From: Plutella xylostella
Lineage: Eukaryota > Arthropoda > Insecta > Lepidoptera > Plutellidae
Direction of reading: 5' to 3'
DNA: 64,000 nt
NCBI RefSeq assembly: GCF_932276165.1
Contig: NC_063994.1
Span: forward strand, 5,828,001 to 5,892,000
Shown here piece after piece: positions 1 through 10,950 of this stretch. The position numbers were made by a program, and so were the translations under genes. The notes beneath the pieces are model-generated. The model had not been told where the DNA came from. It worked only from the letters and a program-made list of their open reading frames with translations, and ran no database searches. The number at the start of each line of letters is the position of its first letter. Within the stretch, counting starts at the first letter, position 1.

Positions 1-482
1 GGCCCAGTTTAAATCCGTGTAATTAGATGCATTGCCGGATTAACTTTTCTATTTAGGGCTTTAAGCAGTGTAGAAGTAGTTTGTCGGTTTGAAATAATTT
101 GTTGAAGTCGGTTAGTAACTATAATGAAAAAAATTCGAGGTACACTTTTGTCAGTTTATTTTCCAGGCCTTCATAATACGCACGTTAGCGCTTGCGCCAT
201 CTTCGAACATCTCCTCCAGTCGGAAATATTCGGTAAGGACCACGTACTACCCTAGCGTGCGATCAACACAGGCTTTCAGAAAAAGCCATCGGGTGTTAGC
301 TGGGATATTTTATGGATTTCCACTTCGTAAAACTTCTGACACTCTTGAAGACGGATTACTCTTTTGGAGCTTCGACTGAAGTGTGCTCCTATAAGTCTCA
401 AGAGGTCTTCGATTTTACGCAAGTAATATCCGGTATGTTTTCTTTCAAGTAGCTGAAAAGTGAGTTATGCTACCCAACCATG
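1..482. other. Unassigned sequence 5' of a LINE relic
   Basis: I see no convincing open frame or repeat here. The part next to the following feature may be the decayed continuation of the same reverse transcriptase reading frame on the minus strand, but the frame is broken and I cannot follow it. Confidence 0.3.
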
Positions 483-1172
483 CTATTGGTCGTCGTGGGT
501 CGCAAATCCGACAACATTTTCTAAAGCCTTTCCTCCTATTCCATAGTATCTCAGTTTCGAAATTAAAGTCTGATGGTTTACACAATCAAACGCCTTCGAC
601 AGATCACAGAAGTCTCCAATAGCATCGTGATGGTCTTCCCAGGCGTCAAATATGTGCTTAATTAACGCAGTACCGGCATCGGTTGTTGATTTGCCTTTTG
701 TAAAACCATACTGCTGGCTATGAAACAATCGAGCTTCATTGAAATGCAAAAGCATCTGATTGAGTATGACCCTCTCAAATATTTTACTCAAAACTGGAAG
801 AACCGAGACAGGCCTGAAATTTGCAGGGTCCTCCATATCCCCACTTTTGAACAGAGGTATAATTTTACTCAATTTCATAAGATCTGGGAACACACCTTCA
901 GCGATACATTTATTAAAAATGTTAGCCAAAATTGGGGCGATTTTATTAATAATAGAAAGAACAAATTTAACTGATATTCCCCACAAGTCTTCAGTTTTCT
1001 TCATATTTAATGACTTAAATGTTTTTATAATAGTTAATGTATTAATATATCTGAATTTAAATTCCTTATCTGTTGAAGGTGCGTTCTCCTTCGTCAGGGC
1101 TTCAGCTAATGTAGCTGAAGAATCTAGGTTGCAAGTAGTCACTAAAGGAACGTTCGTAAAAAAACTCTTCAA
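483..1172 (-). pseudogene. Non-LTR retrotransposon reverse transcriptase fragment (Jockey/CR1-like)
   Basis: A 229-residue open frame covers the N-terminal half of a LINE reverse transcriptase. Visible motifs in order are the linker leading to IIPLFKSGD, the NFRPVSVLPVLSKIFERV block, the QYGFTKGKSTTDA block and the first active-site motif (CDLSKAFDCVNH, the catalytic Asp being in the DLSKAFD segment). The FADD-type second active site, the thumb, and the endonuclease are absent, so it is a truncated copy. The last residues (after GGKAL) leave the family pattern, suggesting a frameshift near 500-520. Such proteins copy their own RNA at a nicked chromosomal target. Clade placement between Jockey and CR1 is by eye only. 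Confidence 0.8.
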
Positions 1173-2209
1173 AGACTCTCGCCACCTCGTCGTTTGTTGT
1201 TATATGACACAACACAACCGCTCTGAATAAACGTAGAAACTGACTGACTGGTGACTGGTGGACTACGCTCGACGCATTTTCCGTTTGATATGAAATGACC
1301 CATTTGACCGAATAGACGCGACCGATGTTACGCTCGACGCATCATCCGTCAGATATGAACCGACCCTTAATTTTTTTTGTAACTGAACGGAGTAATTTTT
1401 TTTTCTTCTACTCTTGTTCACATTTTACCCAAGTTTTTTAAATAATAACTCTTGTAGCTTTACCCCATTGTAATAAAAACATTTTTCCGTCATGTTCCCC
1501 TATTAAATTTTTGTCCCTTCAAAAATCTGAACTGGAATACGAGGTATCCATCAGAGGTACAGTTACAGCGTCCAGTGTTGCGGAATTGCGAGCAAATAGT
1601 GGAGCTGGCTATAAACTTTCCCTCTGAGGATATCCTCGAGTCCGGTTTGGATTCTAAAAAAGACTTACAGGGTGTGTTCGAGGTTTTATCTAAGATACAG
1701 GCCAATTTTGAGTGTGTTAAACCAGACAAAGCACTTGTGCAGCGGACACGGAACATGTTATTACACCATTTGCATCACCGTTTAAATAGGATGCAAACGG
1801 TTGATTTAGATAGGGTCGCTTATGAGGAAACCGTATCCATATACATATAAATCCTATATGGAAAAAATAATTTCATTGGAAAATATGAGTATTGACCCTC
1901 TGTCAATACCCACTGCGGAACCTTCTGTTCCCAGTACAAGCGTTCTTTGCGTCTCTTCGGTGACCTGTGAACGAGGTAGTGCAGGTCAATTATGCAAGCT
2001 TAAATATAATGACAAAACTTGCGTACGTGCATTCGTTGAACGTGTCGGATTCGTTGAACGGAATTCTTAGGTCACGAAACCTTGCCGACGGTAAATTTCT
2101 TGCGTATGCGACGAAATATTGGTCAACTGTCCGAATATAGACGACATTTGCCGTTCCGCTGTGTCGGAAGCTGGAAGACGGCGCACTGGTTTTGGTGTAG
2201 AGTTGACCA
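1173..2209. other. Unassigned, with a diverged direct repeat
   Basis: Two diverged direct repeats of about 40 bp sharing TACGCTCGACGCAT start near 1263 and 1329. A 91-codon open frame (1575-1850, +) reads like a helical protein but matches no family I know; its codons continue in a second frame at 1822-2070. It could be the upstream part of the MADF-BESS relic that follows, but I cannot show it. Confidence 0.25.
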
Positions 2210-2505
2210 ATATTTTAAGCATAGACAGAAGGAATATCCACCACCACCACCACCAAAAGAAGACAATGACTGCGAACTTTATGGAAAATTACTAGCAAAA
2301 AACTGCGTGAACTGTCACCGGATGCGAGGAAACTATTTGTGTATAATATAGACACATTGTTTATAAATAGAATTAAAGAGAGAGGAAATGCAGCGACTGG
2401 CTAATAATTAGAGTCTGAAAGAATCAAAGTGCAGGAAAAAACTAACGAACTACTCTTTACATTGCTTCAGGTCAATAGAAATATTTTAGATGTTTTAGGG
2501 GTGTA
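2210..2505 (+). pseudogene. MADF-BESS type accessory protein, C-terminal relic
   Basis: After a proline run (codons PPPPPP at about 2240) the frame reads ELYGKLLAK, and one base is missing before KLRELSPDARKL, LFVYNIDTLF and INRIKERG. This matches the C-terminal helix block seen in the MADF proteins at 34644-35144 (YGKYVASELR) and 35966-36490 (YGQYVASELK) of this window. MADF proteins bind DNA and here accompany Harbinger transposases. The frameshift and missing N-terminal MADF domain make it a pseudogene. Confidence 0.6.
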
Positions 2506-3354
2506 ATTTTTATATTTTATTAAATAGTTTATTATTATATCAAAGTTGTTATGTATGAAATATAATTATCTTGATTTAATTTCAGTGACAAACTGACCGC
2601 CCTTGGAGAAACACTTCGGGTAGATAATTAAGATTTCATAATGCCTGTGGGTTTGCTATTCATGTCCATTTAAATGGTAGTTCTGAAACAATAACATTGT
2701 GATAAGTACATATTATGAATAACATTAACTTAATTGAATTAGTTATAATATATTTTACTATCACAGCGCACTAACTAAAACCAATTATGTAGGTAGGTAG
2801 GAACCATGACATACTTTGGGCAGTCAGCGATAGACAATTTATCTGGCTGGCTTATCTTTTCTACACTAGAGCTAAGGAGTACCTACTTAAACACTGAATA
2901 ATTTGTAAGTTTTGTTCACTCTGTTACATAGTAAGTATATAAATACTAACATTCTGTTTAAGTAACTTAAATAATCCCAACGGGAGTGCGACTGGGACTG
3001 GATTCTTTTATACTTCTTGATACAGGTACATAAATAGTCTTTGAGTCATTGTCAAATCCACTATTAACCAAGTTATGGTTGTATATGTTTTTAGGTTATG
3101 TCTTGCATCTGAAATCATAAAATGTTTCGTAAATAACTATACCTACACGAATAAGCAGAATATTTAGAAATACGGTTGGACTTTCTCACTTTATTTATTG
3201 GATTAATCGTCACGACGACGTGCACCAAATTTTCCTTACAATGAACACAAAATCCAAAAACGAATCCAACATGTAAACATTTCACTATGTTTATAGCTTA
3301 CCTTTTAGGAAAACTTCTGTAATTATGAGATCTTTGATAATTTAAGATCCTTAC
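2506..3354. other. AT-rich unassigned sequence
   Basis: No open frame with family features and no clear terminal repeats. It contains TAGGTAGGTAGG-type short motifs common in the spacer DNA of this window. Confidence 0.3.
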
Positions 3355-3645
3355 TGTTAACAAACATATTATGTAAAACACCATCTAGCGGCAGTCGTCT
3401 GAACTCGAATCAAATCAATCAATTCCACTTGCATATATACATAGTTAGCTGTTCCAGATTATTGCACTAGATGGCGTTAGTTATCGACAATTCTGTTTTA
3501 CCAACACAAAAACGTAAGACATTTGTAATGACAGATTTCCGTCTCTCTCTCTCACCGGACGGCCATTGCATCAACAACGTTCAATAATATAATTAATAAT
3601 TTCTACCATCAAGCTCTTAATTTATGGGGATCCTACACTTATTCA
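3355..3645 (+). repeat. Probable 5' LTR of a BEL/Pao element
   Basis: The right edge is well placed: the sequence ends GGATCCTACACTTATTCA and is followed at once by TGGTGACCCCGA, a typical primer-binding site position. The gag of a BEL element starts downstream at 4026. The left edge (TGTTAACAAAC at 3355) is a guess from the TG rule; TGTTCCAG at 3450 is an alternative. No second LTR copy was found in the window, so the 3' half of the element has been lost or lies outside. Confidence 0.45.
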
Positions 3646-3657
3646 TGGTGACCCCGA
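3646..3657 (+). promoter_or_regulatory. Putative primer-binding site of the BEL element
   Basis: TGGTGACCCCGA directly follows the LTR end and starts with TGG, the complement of a tRNA CCA end. The priming tRNA was not identified. Confidence 0.45.
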
Positions 3658-4025
3658 AAAATAAATTAAGAAGCAAAGTGAAATTCAGCTAGCCCCCTCG
3701 GGAAATAAGAAGATTTCGGACGGGCGGTGATACGGGACCACGCGGCAGCGTCCATTGTGGGCCCCATTCAAGGCCTATCTTCAGAACCATCAGCGTTCAC
3801 GTGGCGTCATGGCGCAAGCAGACCCCGCAAGGCGACAGCTACAAGCATCCTTAACAAGGCAGCGCGACGTGAACCGAAAAGGAGCTGACCACGCGGCGGC
3901 GTGGACCGGAAACCGGAAGAGAGCACCCTACAGAGCCGGGAGCACCCCGCCAGAGACGATTTAAAGCTAAGTATCTACCGATCACTTAAGTTGGCAAAAC
4001 TTTCTTATCTAAAATCCCCATAAAA

Positions 4026-4319
4026 ATGTCACAACCGACTATATCCACAGACATACCATCCGGACAGACCTTAGAATCTGATAGGCTCAAAGAACTTATC
4101 AAAAGGCGTGGCACCATAAGGGGAAAATTAACACTCTATATCAAATTCCTGTCCACTTTAAAAAAAGACCTTACGTCGAGCAAATTATAGATTTAGAACT
4201 TCGAACCGGCAGACTGACGAATGAGTTTACTGAATATGATTCAGTGCAGACAAGTATTGAGACTCTCTGCACTAACATGGATAAGCAACAAGCTGTAAGG
4301 GAATCCTTTGAAGATAAGT
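4026..4319 (+). pseudogene. BEL/Pao retrotransposon gag, 5' part
   Basis: A Met codon at 4026 opens a frame with LKELIKRRGTIRGKLT, the N-terminal pattern of BEL/Pao Gag. A frameshift near 4160 (a run of A) moves the reading to EQIIDLELRTGRLTNEF and ESFEDKYY. The frame stops at 4319 only because a gypsy element is inserted there; it resumes at 10893 with QSIAKAKYILQKLLGKVK. Gag forms the cytoplasmic particle that carries the RNA. The frameshift is older than, or independent of, the insertion. Confidence 0.75.
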
Positions 4320-4323
4320 ATTA

Positions 4324-4911
4324 TTTTACGCCTGCAGTAGTAGGGTGTTTGATTAAAACTCGAACAGTATAATTGTCGACGTATATTTGGGCATAGTGAC
4401 CCCTTAGCAAATGCTCGATAAAGAATGATCCCTGAAATGAGCTCCCGACTACTTTTATATCATTACAAAAAAAATGGCGCTTACTTGGCGCGGCGGCGGG
4501 GAGCTCTCCCTACCTTACCTCTATAATTTATTAAGTTTGTATAAACTGCTACTAATACATTAACTATTATGAATTTAATTTAATATTAATTATTGATATC
4601 AATTACACACCATAGTGACTATGTATTAATTAAGTATTAACTAAAAACAAACATAAATTAAATGATAAAATAAGGAAACAGTGGTAACGGAAGTAACTTT
4701 AAGTAAGAAAGATGCAGAGTTGAAATATAATGAATCTACTTGAAAATCATTCACTAAAATACCTAATAAATGCTAACAATAATATATAAGACACTTCGCT
4801 TTATATTTAATCACTGCTTAAGTAAATTAGTCTTGTAACTTCTGCTGATGCTCGATCATGTTGCTCATGTCCGGAGGTTGGTGGCGCTAGTGGTTGCGGA
4901 AGCCGCTAACA
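4324..4911 (-). repeat. 3' LTR of the gypsy element
   Basis: Identical by eye to 10301-10888. On the minus strand it starts TGTTAGCGG, and just before it lies the segment GGATGGCCGAG, the likely polypurine-like start site for plus-strand synthesis. The other end reads CGTAAAA rather than ending in CA. Confidence 0.93.
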
Positions 4912-5862
4912 CTCGGCCATCCTGCACGGGCCGTGTCCCACGGCCCCCATCCGTTGTAGGCTTGGCTCGCCCAAAGAGTCCAGATTCCTGAAGAAAAAAA
5001 TGTTCAACACAGTATATTTGCTTTCATAAACATTTAGTCTGAAGGAGATTGATCACACAGGTCACACAGTAAGTGGGAATGTGCTAGATGATGTAATAAA
5101 AGACTCACATAGCGGTCGAATCACACAGTAAATTGGATGTAAGTATCTGTTTGATAATGTAATAAGGTTTCATCACACAGCGGTTTAATCACACAGTAAG
5201 TAAGTATCTCTGATAAAATATAAAATATCCGTCGAATCACACAGTAAATAAATAAGTAGGTATCTGTTTGATAATATAATATGGACTTGATCACACAGCC
5301 ATCCAACCACACAGTTCTTTGATAATGTAATTTAAAAGATCTTCATCAAATATATCTGTTTGATAAATGTAATAAGGACTTGATCACACAGCCGTCCAAT
5401 CATACATTATTGTGTTGTAAAAATAGGTAAGGACCTTAGAACTTTTAGTGTAGCTGTTAAAAGTAGCCAAAAACATATATTGTATATTATCATGATTATT
5501 TATTTAATCACTAAGTACAATAATTATGTTTATTCTTTCTATCTCATACACACGCACACACACGGTTACTCATTAATTTTATTTATCTTACATAAAATTA
5601 GTATTATACTGGTGTAACTACTGAAACCTACGCAAGATTGTTAGTAGTTGGTATAGGTATATACAATAATATACAAATATCACATCTTAAGTTAATTTAC
5701 ATATCCTAAAATTTTATTGTACCATACAAAAATATATACAACATATTATTCATTGTTACTTATTGATTAAATGGAATGCTAATGCCTGCTAAATACATTA
5801 CGATTACTTATTCATTGATAAATAGAACACGCATTTGCTACATCCACCAGCTTCTTATGTTT
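4912..5862 (-). repeat. 3' untranslated region of the gypsy element with tandem repeats
   Basis: Between the stop of gag-pol and the 3' LTR there is about 950 bp without coding signal. From about 5045 to 5410 a diverged unit of roughly 70-85 bp recurs about five times; each unit carries ATCACACAGTAAGT-like and GTTTGATAATGTAATAAGG-like segments. No envelope gene is present. Confidence 0.8.
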
Positions 5863-8800
5863 TTAGCTTTCTAATAAATCTATCAGGTCGTCGCGGTCGA
5901 CCTCTTGATCACTGCCTGAAGATTCTTCTTCAGACATAACAGTTTTGTATGGTCGTAGCACTTCTCCTCGCACTACAGCGCTGAACTTTTTGTAACCTTT
6001 CAGACCTTTAATGCTACATATTGTGTATCGATCTAGCGAGTGATCAGCTTTACACACTCTGTATGGACCAGTGTATAGACCATCGAGTTTGCGAGTAATC
6101 TTTGCCTTCGCGTCCCTAGCTATTCCACCTTTCCATAAGACAAGCTGCCCTACATTATATTTTTTAACGCGCTTACGTTTACTGTCAAAACGCGATTTCA
6201 TGACAGTCATATTCCTATCAATCCTTAATTTAGCATTATCTCGTCTAACTTGTAATTGTTGTTGTTGGGTCTCAGAGTTTTGAGGCTCACCAGTTGGAAT
6301 AGCCGGGAAACGGCTGTTAGAGTGACCAAACATTAGACTGAATGGTGATACTCCCGTTGTTGCATGAACGGTATTGTTTATACCCCAGACAACATCAGGT
6401 AATTTATTGTCCCACGTACAGTCAGATTCTGACATTGTATTCAATCCGTTTAAAATGGTCCTATTAACCCGTTCTACTTGTCCGTTCGAACGAGGGCTAG
6501 CTATAGCATTCAGCACGTGTTTGAATTGCATTTCCTGGGCAAACTGTTTGAAGTATCGGCTAGTAAAGGCTTTGCCCCTATCCGTTATTACTCTGGAAGC
6601 GTTACCGAACTCAGTGAATATCTCTTTAAGAAGTCTTATTGTTTCAATAGAACTGCAATTCTTAGCTACCTTTGCAAATACAAATTTTGTAAAGGAATCT
6701 ATAACTACTAAAATGTAGGTATTTCCTTTACGCGTCTTGACAAAAGGACCCAAATGGTCCGCATGTAGAGTATGCATAGGCACAGCTGCTTTCTCAATAG
6801 GATATAATTCTCCCTCTAGCCTACCATGATTACCTTTTCCGAATGCACACTGTATGCAAGAGTTTAAATATTTACGGATAAATCTGGTCATTTTCGGAAA
6901 CCAGAACTGAGCCTTAATCGCTTGCTCACACCTATCAAAGCCGGGATGACCTATTTGGTCATGAAGTTTTTGTAAAATACCGTATTTGGCTAACTTTGGG
7001 ACCACGAACCGTTCGCCCGCCAAAGTCTTTCGATAAAGAACGCCGTCTTTAGCTACATAATTATTTGAAATGTTAGGACTAACGTTTGGCTCTTTTAATT
7101 GAGTTAAAATGTGCTGTATATTATCGTCCTGCATTTGTAAAGTTACCAACCAGTCAGAATTATCTATCATTAGTATGTGACTTGACACGGGATTTCTACT
7201 AAGAGCATCAACATGCTTCATCCTTTCCCCAGGTCTATACTCTATTTCAAGATCGAAGTCTTGGATTGTTAACCACCATCGAGCTATGCGCGGAATAAGG
7301 TCCTTCTTTGTCAACGTCGTACGTAATGCTGCGCAATCTGTTACTACTTTAACCTGTATTCCAGTTATATATATGCGAAATCTTTTCAAGGACTCTACAA
7401 CCGCAAGTGTCTCTAACTCATAACTGTGATACAAGCTCTCTTCTTTAGTAGTGACTCTACTAAAATAGGCAATAGGTTTTAAACTACCATCCGTCTGATA
7501 CTGCATGAGTATCCCGCCAAGTCCTAGTTTGCTCGCATCTGTGTGAAGCTCAGTTTTTGCATCCTTGTCATAAATCCCTAAAACAGGTCTTTCCATTAAC
7601 CGTGTCTTTAAAGTTTGGAAAGCTTGTTCCTGCTCTACACCCCAAGTAAACTCTACATTTTTTCTGGTAAGCTCCGTTAAAGGTCGCGCGATTTGAGCAA
7701 ATCCCTGAATGAATTTTCTAAAATATGATGTTAGACCTATGAATTGTCTAATTTCATGGACATTGCCAGGTTTTTTATAATTAGCAACACAATTAACTTT
7801 TGCTTGACCAGGTTGTATAGTTCCTGCAGTTATTTCATGTCCTAAGTATGTGGCACTATCTTTAAGAAACGAGCATTTTTTTAGATTGAGTTTTAAATTA
7901 GCCTCATTTAAAAGCTGTAAAACCTGTTCAAGGAGCTCTAGGCCTGTCTCTACCGAATGGGTTGGAATCATTACGTCATCTAAATATAGAGCTATATCTC
8001 TACTAACTCTACCTAGAGTCATCTGGATTAATCTTGAAAATACCGCTGGAGCATTAGCTAAACCGAACGGCATTTTTAAAAATTCGTATTGGCCTGATGG
8101 TGTAACAAATGCAGTTTTATTAATTGACTCTACATCGATAGGAACCTGATAATAGCCTTGAGCAAGATCCAGGGTTGTGAAGAAACACTTCCCAGATAAA
8201 CGTGTCACTTGGTCTTCTATATGAGGCAGGGGATACCGATCCTTAACGGTGCGTGCATTCAATGCTCTATAATCTACGCATAGCCTATAGCCTTCATCTT
8301 TTTTCTTTACAAGCACTACAGGACTAGAATATTCTGACATGGATTCCCTAATTATACCTGCTTCTAAAAGGTCTTCCACTTTTTCGTTAACTATTTCACT
8401 TTCTTTGTGAGATAATCTATAAGGCTTGCAATATACAGGTTGATTTGTTGTTGTATGGATGTGCATTTTAATTAAATTTGTGCAGCCTAAATCTTTGGTA
8501 TCCCTCGCAAACGAATGACTATAGTTGTTTAGTAACCGCAATAATTTTTCCTTATCCGAGTCATTAAGTGAACCCATATTTATATCCGATTCAGTTAATA
8601 TATTATCATTATATACACGTGAATCACTCGTTGAAGTTTCATTAATGGTAAACACTTCCATACCGCATTCACTGGTTTGCTGTGTCATTAGCTCAGCCCT
8701 AGCTATTAAATTGTGAGCGGTCCACGTTATATCCTCACTACCTAGATTAATGACCTCTAAGTACGAATTATGGGAATTTATTACCGTCTCCGCAATAAAG

Positions 8801-10254
8801 TAGCACAAACTACCTAATTCAAAATAGACTGGTTTTGTCAAAAACACGTGTTCCTGTTCATCATTACATTTTAAATAAACTTGTACAAATGTTCTACATT
8901 TCTTAGGCAACACAACGTCACTAGTCAAATAAACTGCAAACTTATTTAAACAATCGAATTCACTCAGTTGTATATCTTTTAACGCATTAGTTAAAATGTG
9001 AGTAGGTATAAATTTTACCGACGTTGACGTGGTAACCAAACTAACATTGTTCTGGTTTATCATTGTTTGTCCAATTATAAGGTCTATGTTTGGCAATTCA
9101 CATGAAGTTATTTCCACACAGCCTACTAATTCTATATCATCGATCAATACTGTAACTTTGCCTGTACCAACTGACTGCGTTCGACCTCCCCCAAATCCCT
9201 TCATAACAACTACAGATGGCTGTATTTCAAGTTGTAATTTCTCTGCAGCCGGAAGCGAGAGTACATTAAGCTTGCTTCCGGTATCGATGTACGCAGTAAA
9301 TTGGTACTTATTAATTAATACTTCACGCCTATAAACATCAAGATAAATATCATAAGTTATAGCCAAAATACGACCAACCTTTTGGGTTTGCTGCTGAGAT
9401 CGCCCTGCCGCAGACCAGCAGGTAGCCGAGGTGTGTCCGGCTCGCTGGCAGGTCTCGCAGTGTTGCAGCGTGCGGCAGTCCCTGGCCTCGTGTCCCGGTC
9501 GGCGGCACACGTAGCAAATCTTGGGCTGATGGAGCTGGGTCGAAGCTCCACTGGACGAAGTGCCGGCAGTGCCTCTTCTCCATGTAGATCTTCCGCCCCC
9601 AATGTGAACTTCTGACCGAGCTGCTTCCACCCGTTTGAAGTTTTCCAATGAAGAAAGATAGCCGTAGTACAGTTGCTCTGGTGTATCGCAATTGTATGCT
9701 TTAGCGTTGGCTCTCAGTTCAGCTGGAAGTCCTCGGATTATACAGGAAATGGCCTCTTCACCGTCGATGTTACATTTTTTCAACAATGAAAGTTTCGTGT
9801 GGTAGTATTTTGTCATACCCTCCGTATCTTTTTTTTTCCTTGCCAGCATAACCTCTAGCCTGTCGACAAAGTCCGTAGATCGAGGGAATGCAGTTTTAAG
9901 GGTTGTCTTCCACTGATCCCAAGTCAAATTATAATCTTCCAGGTCATCATACCAGTCTCGTGCTGACCCACACAAGCGCAGCTGCATAATGTATTGTCGA
10001 TCGATGCTTCTCCAGCCATAAATGTCGCCGAGTTGATCAATTTTGTGCAGCCATCCAGATACGTTACTCGTTTCATCAGGACGGAACTTAGGTACAAGTT
10101 CTGCATCAGATGGTGATACACGTCGTTTCTTTTTGGGAACATACCCGTCTTCATAAGAAAAAAAATCTTCGTTTTCTTCTTCGTCAGTCGACACTTCTGC
10201 ACCTCGTTTTCGTTGTCTTCGTCTTCCAAGGCCGTTTATGTACGGGCCCGACAT
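5863..10254 (-). CDS. Gypsy gag-pol polyprotein, intact
   Basis: A single 1463-codon frame encodes Gag and Pol. Residues 1-45 are basic and acidic; Gag has two CCHC knuckles (Cys247-Cys260 and Cys266-Cys279). The protease motif AYIDTGS has Asp324. Reverse transcriptase follows with LVKKKDEGYRLCVDYRALN near 648-667, FTTLDLAQGYYQVP (Asp696) and YLDD at 757-760. RNase H has LHTDAS (Asp906), Glu946 and Asp973. Integrase has an HHCC finger (His1098, His1103, Cys1133, Cys1136) and a DD35E triad (Asp1166, Asp1225, Glu1261). The frame needs no frameshift between gag and pol. Start chosen at the first Met, about 45 bases after the primer site. All catalytic residues are present, so the copy could be competent. 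The antisense open frames within it are shadows. Confidence 0.95.
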   Translation of the reverse strand: MSGPYINGLGRRRQRKRGAEVSTDEEENEDFFSYEDGYVPKKKRRVSPSDAELVPKFRPDETSNVSGWLHKIDQLGDIYGWRSIDRQYIMQLRLCGSARDWYDDLEDYNLTWDQWKTTLKTAFPRSTDFVDRLEVMLARKKKDTEGMTKYYHTKLSLLKKCNIDGEEAISCIIRGLPAELRANAKAYNCDTPEQLYYGYLSSLENFKRVEAARSEVHIGGGRSTWRRGTAGTSSSGASTQLHQPKICYVCRRPGHEARDCRTLQHCETCQRAGHTSATCWSAAGRSQQQTQKVGRILAITYDIYLDVYRREVLINKYQFTAYIDTGSKLNVLSLPAAEKLQLEIQPSVVVMKGFGGGRTQSVGTGKVTVLIDDIELVGCVEITSCELPNIDLIIGQTMINQNNVSLVTTSTSVKFIPTHILTNALKDIQLSEFDCLNKFAVYLTSDVVLPKKCRTFVQVYLKCNDEQEHVFLTKPVYFELGSLCYFIAETVINSHNSYLEVINLGSEDITWTAHNLIARAELMTQQTSECGMEVFTINETSTSDSRVYNDNILTESDINMGSLNDSDKEKLLRLLNNYSHSFARDTKDLGCTNLIKMHIHTTTNQPVYCKPYRLSHKESEIVNEKVEDLLEAGIIRESMSEYSSPVVLVKKKDEGYRLCVDYRALNARTVKDRYPLPHIEDQVTRLSGKCFFTTLDLAQGYYQVPIDVESINKTAFVTPSGQYEFLKMPFGLANAPAVFSRLIQMTLGRVSRDIALYLDDVMIPTHSVETGLELLEQVLQLLNEANLKLNLKKCSFLKDSATYLGHEITAGTIQPGQAKVNCVANYKKPGNVHEIRQFIGLTSYFRKFIQGFAQIARPLTELTRKNVEFTWGVEQEQAFQTLKTRLMERPVLGIYDKDAKTELHTDASKLGLGGILMQYQTDGSLKPIAYFSRVTTKEESLYHSYELETLAVVESLKRFRIYITGIQVKVVTDCAALRTTLTKKDLIPRIARWWLTIQDFDLEIEYRPGERMKHVDALSRNPVSSHILMIDNSDWLVTLQMQDDNIQHILTQLKEPNVSPNISNNYVAKDGVLYRKTLAGERFVVPKLAKYGILQKLHDQIGHPGFDRCEQAIKAQFWFPKMTRFIRKYLNSCIQCAFGKGNHGRLEGELYPIEKAAVPMHTLHADHLGPFVKTRKGNTYILVVIDSFTKFVFAKVAKNCSSIETIRLLKEIFTEFGNASRVITDRGKAFTSRYFKQFAQEMQFKHVLNAIASPRSNGQVERVNRTILNGLNTMSESDCTWDNKLPDVVWGINNTVHATTGVSPFSLMFGHSNSRFPAIPTGEPQNSETQQQQLQVRRDNAKLRIDRNMTVMKSRFDSKRKRVKKYNVGQLVLWKGGIARDAKAKITRKLDGLYTGPYRVCKADHSLDRYTICSIKGLKGYKKFSAVVRGEVLRPYKTVMSEEESSGSDQEVDRDDLIDLLES

Positions 10255-10284
10255 TTTTCCAGTCCACTTGTGGTAGCTTTGCGT

Positions 10285-10298
10285 AATCCCACTTCTGA
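10285..10298 (-). promoter_or_regulatory. Primer-binding site, tRNA-Leu type
   Basis: On the minus strand TCAGAAGTGGGATT starts three bases after the LTR edge and matches 14 of 14 bases of the complement of the 3' end of insect tRNA-Leu (recalled, not searched). Confidence 0.75.
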
Positions 10299-10300
10299 GG

Positions 10301-10888
10301 TTTTACGCCTGCAGTAGTAGGGTGTTTGATTAAAACTCGAACAGTATAATTGTCGACGTATATTTGGGCATAGTGACCCCTTAGCAAATGCTCGATAAAG
10401 AATGATCCCTGAAATGAGCTCCCGACTACTTTTATATCATTACAAAAAAAATGGCGCTTACTTGGCGCGGCGGCGGGGAGCTCTCCCTACCTTACCTCTA
10501 TAATTTATTAAGTTTGTATAAACTGCTACTAATACATTAACTATTATGAATTTAATTTAATATTAATTATTGATATCAATTACACACCATAGTGACTATG
10601 TATTAATTAAGTATTAACTAAAAACAAACATAAATTAAATGATAAAATAAGGAAACAGTGGTAACGGAAGTAACTTTAAGTAAGAAAGATGCAGAGTTGA
10701 AATATAATGAATCTACTTGAAAATCATTCACTAAAATACCTAATAAATGCTAACAATAATATATAAGACACTTCGCTTTATATTTAATCACTGCTTAAGT
10801 AAATTAGTCTTGTAACTTCTGCTGATGCTCGATCATGTTGCTCATGTCCGGAGGTTGGTGGCGCTAGTGGTTGCGGAAGCCGCTAACA
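10301..10888 (-). repeat. 5' LTR of the gypsy element
   Basis: Same 588 bp sequence as 4324-4911. It would carry the promoter of the element, reading leftwards into the gag-pol frame. Confidence 0.93.
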
Positions 10889-10892
10889 ATTA

Positions 10893-10950
10893 CCAATCCA
10901 TAGCTAAAGCAAAATATATCTTACAAAAACTATTAGGGAAAGTCAAGCTG
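10893..10950 (+). pseudogene. BEL/Pao gag, continuation after the gypsy insertion
   Basis: Removing the gypsy element and one ATTA joins FEDKYY to QSIAKAKYILQKLLGKVK in the same frame. This confirms both the insertion point and the BEL assignment. The BEL similarity fades after about 10950, where a different transposon gene begins. Confidence 0.7.

Larger units (their letters stand above)
4320..10892 (-). mobile_element. Complete Ty3/gypsy LTR retrotransposon with ATTA target duplication
   Basis: The element is bounded by the direct duplication ATTA (4320-4323 and 10889-10892). Two LTRs of 588 bp (4324-4911 and 10301-10888) are offset by exactly 5977 bp at both ends, and I see no difference between them by eye, so the insertion is recent. 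In element orientation (minus) the LTR starts TGTTAGCGG. A single gag-pol frame, a tRNA-Leu-like primer site and a 3' region with tandem repeats lie between. It interrupts the gag of a BEL element in the opposite orientation. Confidence 0.95.

Noticed and set aside
3755..3964. 69-codon frame in the BEL leader as a gene
   Set aside because: It lies between the primer site and gag of the BEL element and shows only leader-like, GC-rich composition.
5045..5410. Regularly spaced repeats as a CRISPR array
   Set aside because: Units are diverged, have no constant repeat with unique spacers, lie inside a retrotransposon and the organism is eukaryotic.
6071..9691. Several plus- and minus-strand frames inside the gypsy gag-pol
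   Set aside because: They are shadows of the 1463-codon frame, which has all the domain motifs.
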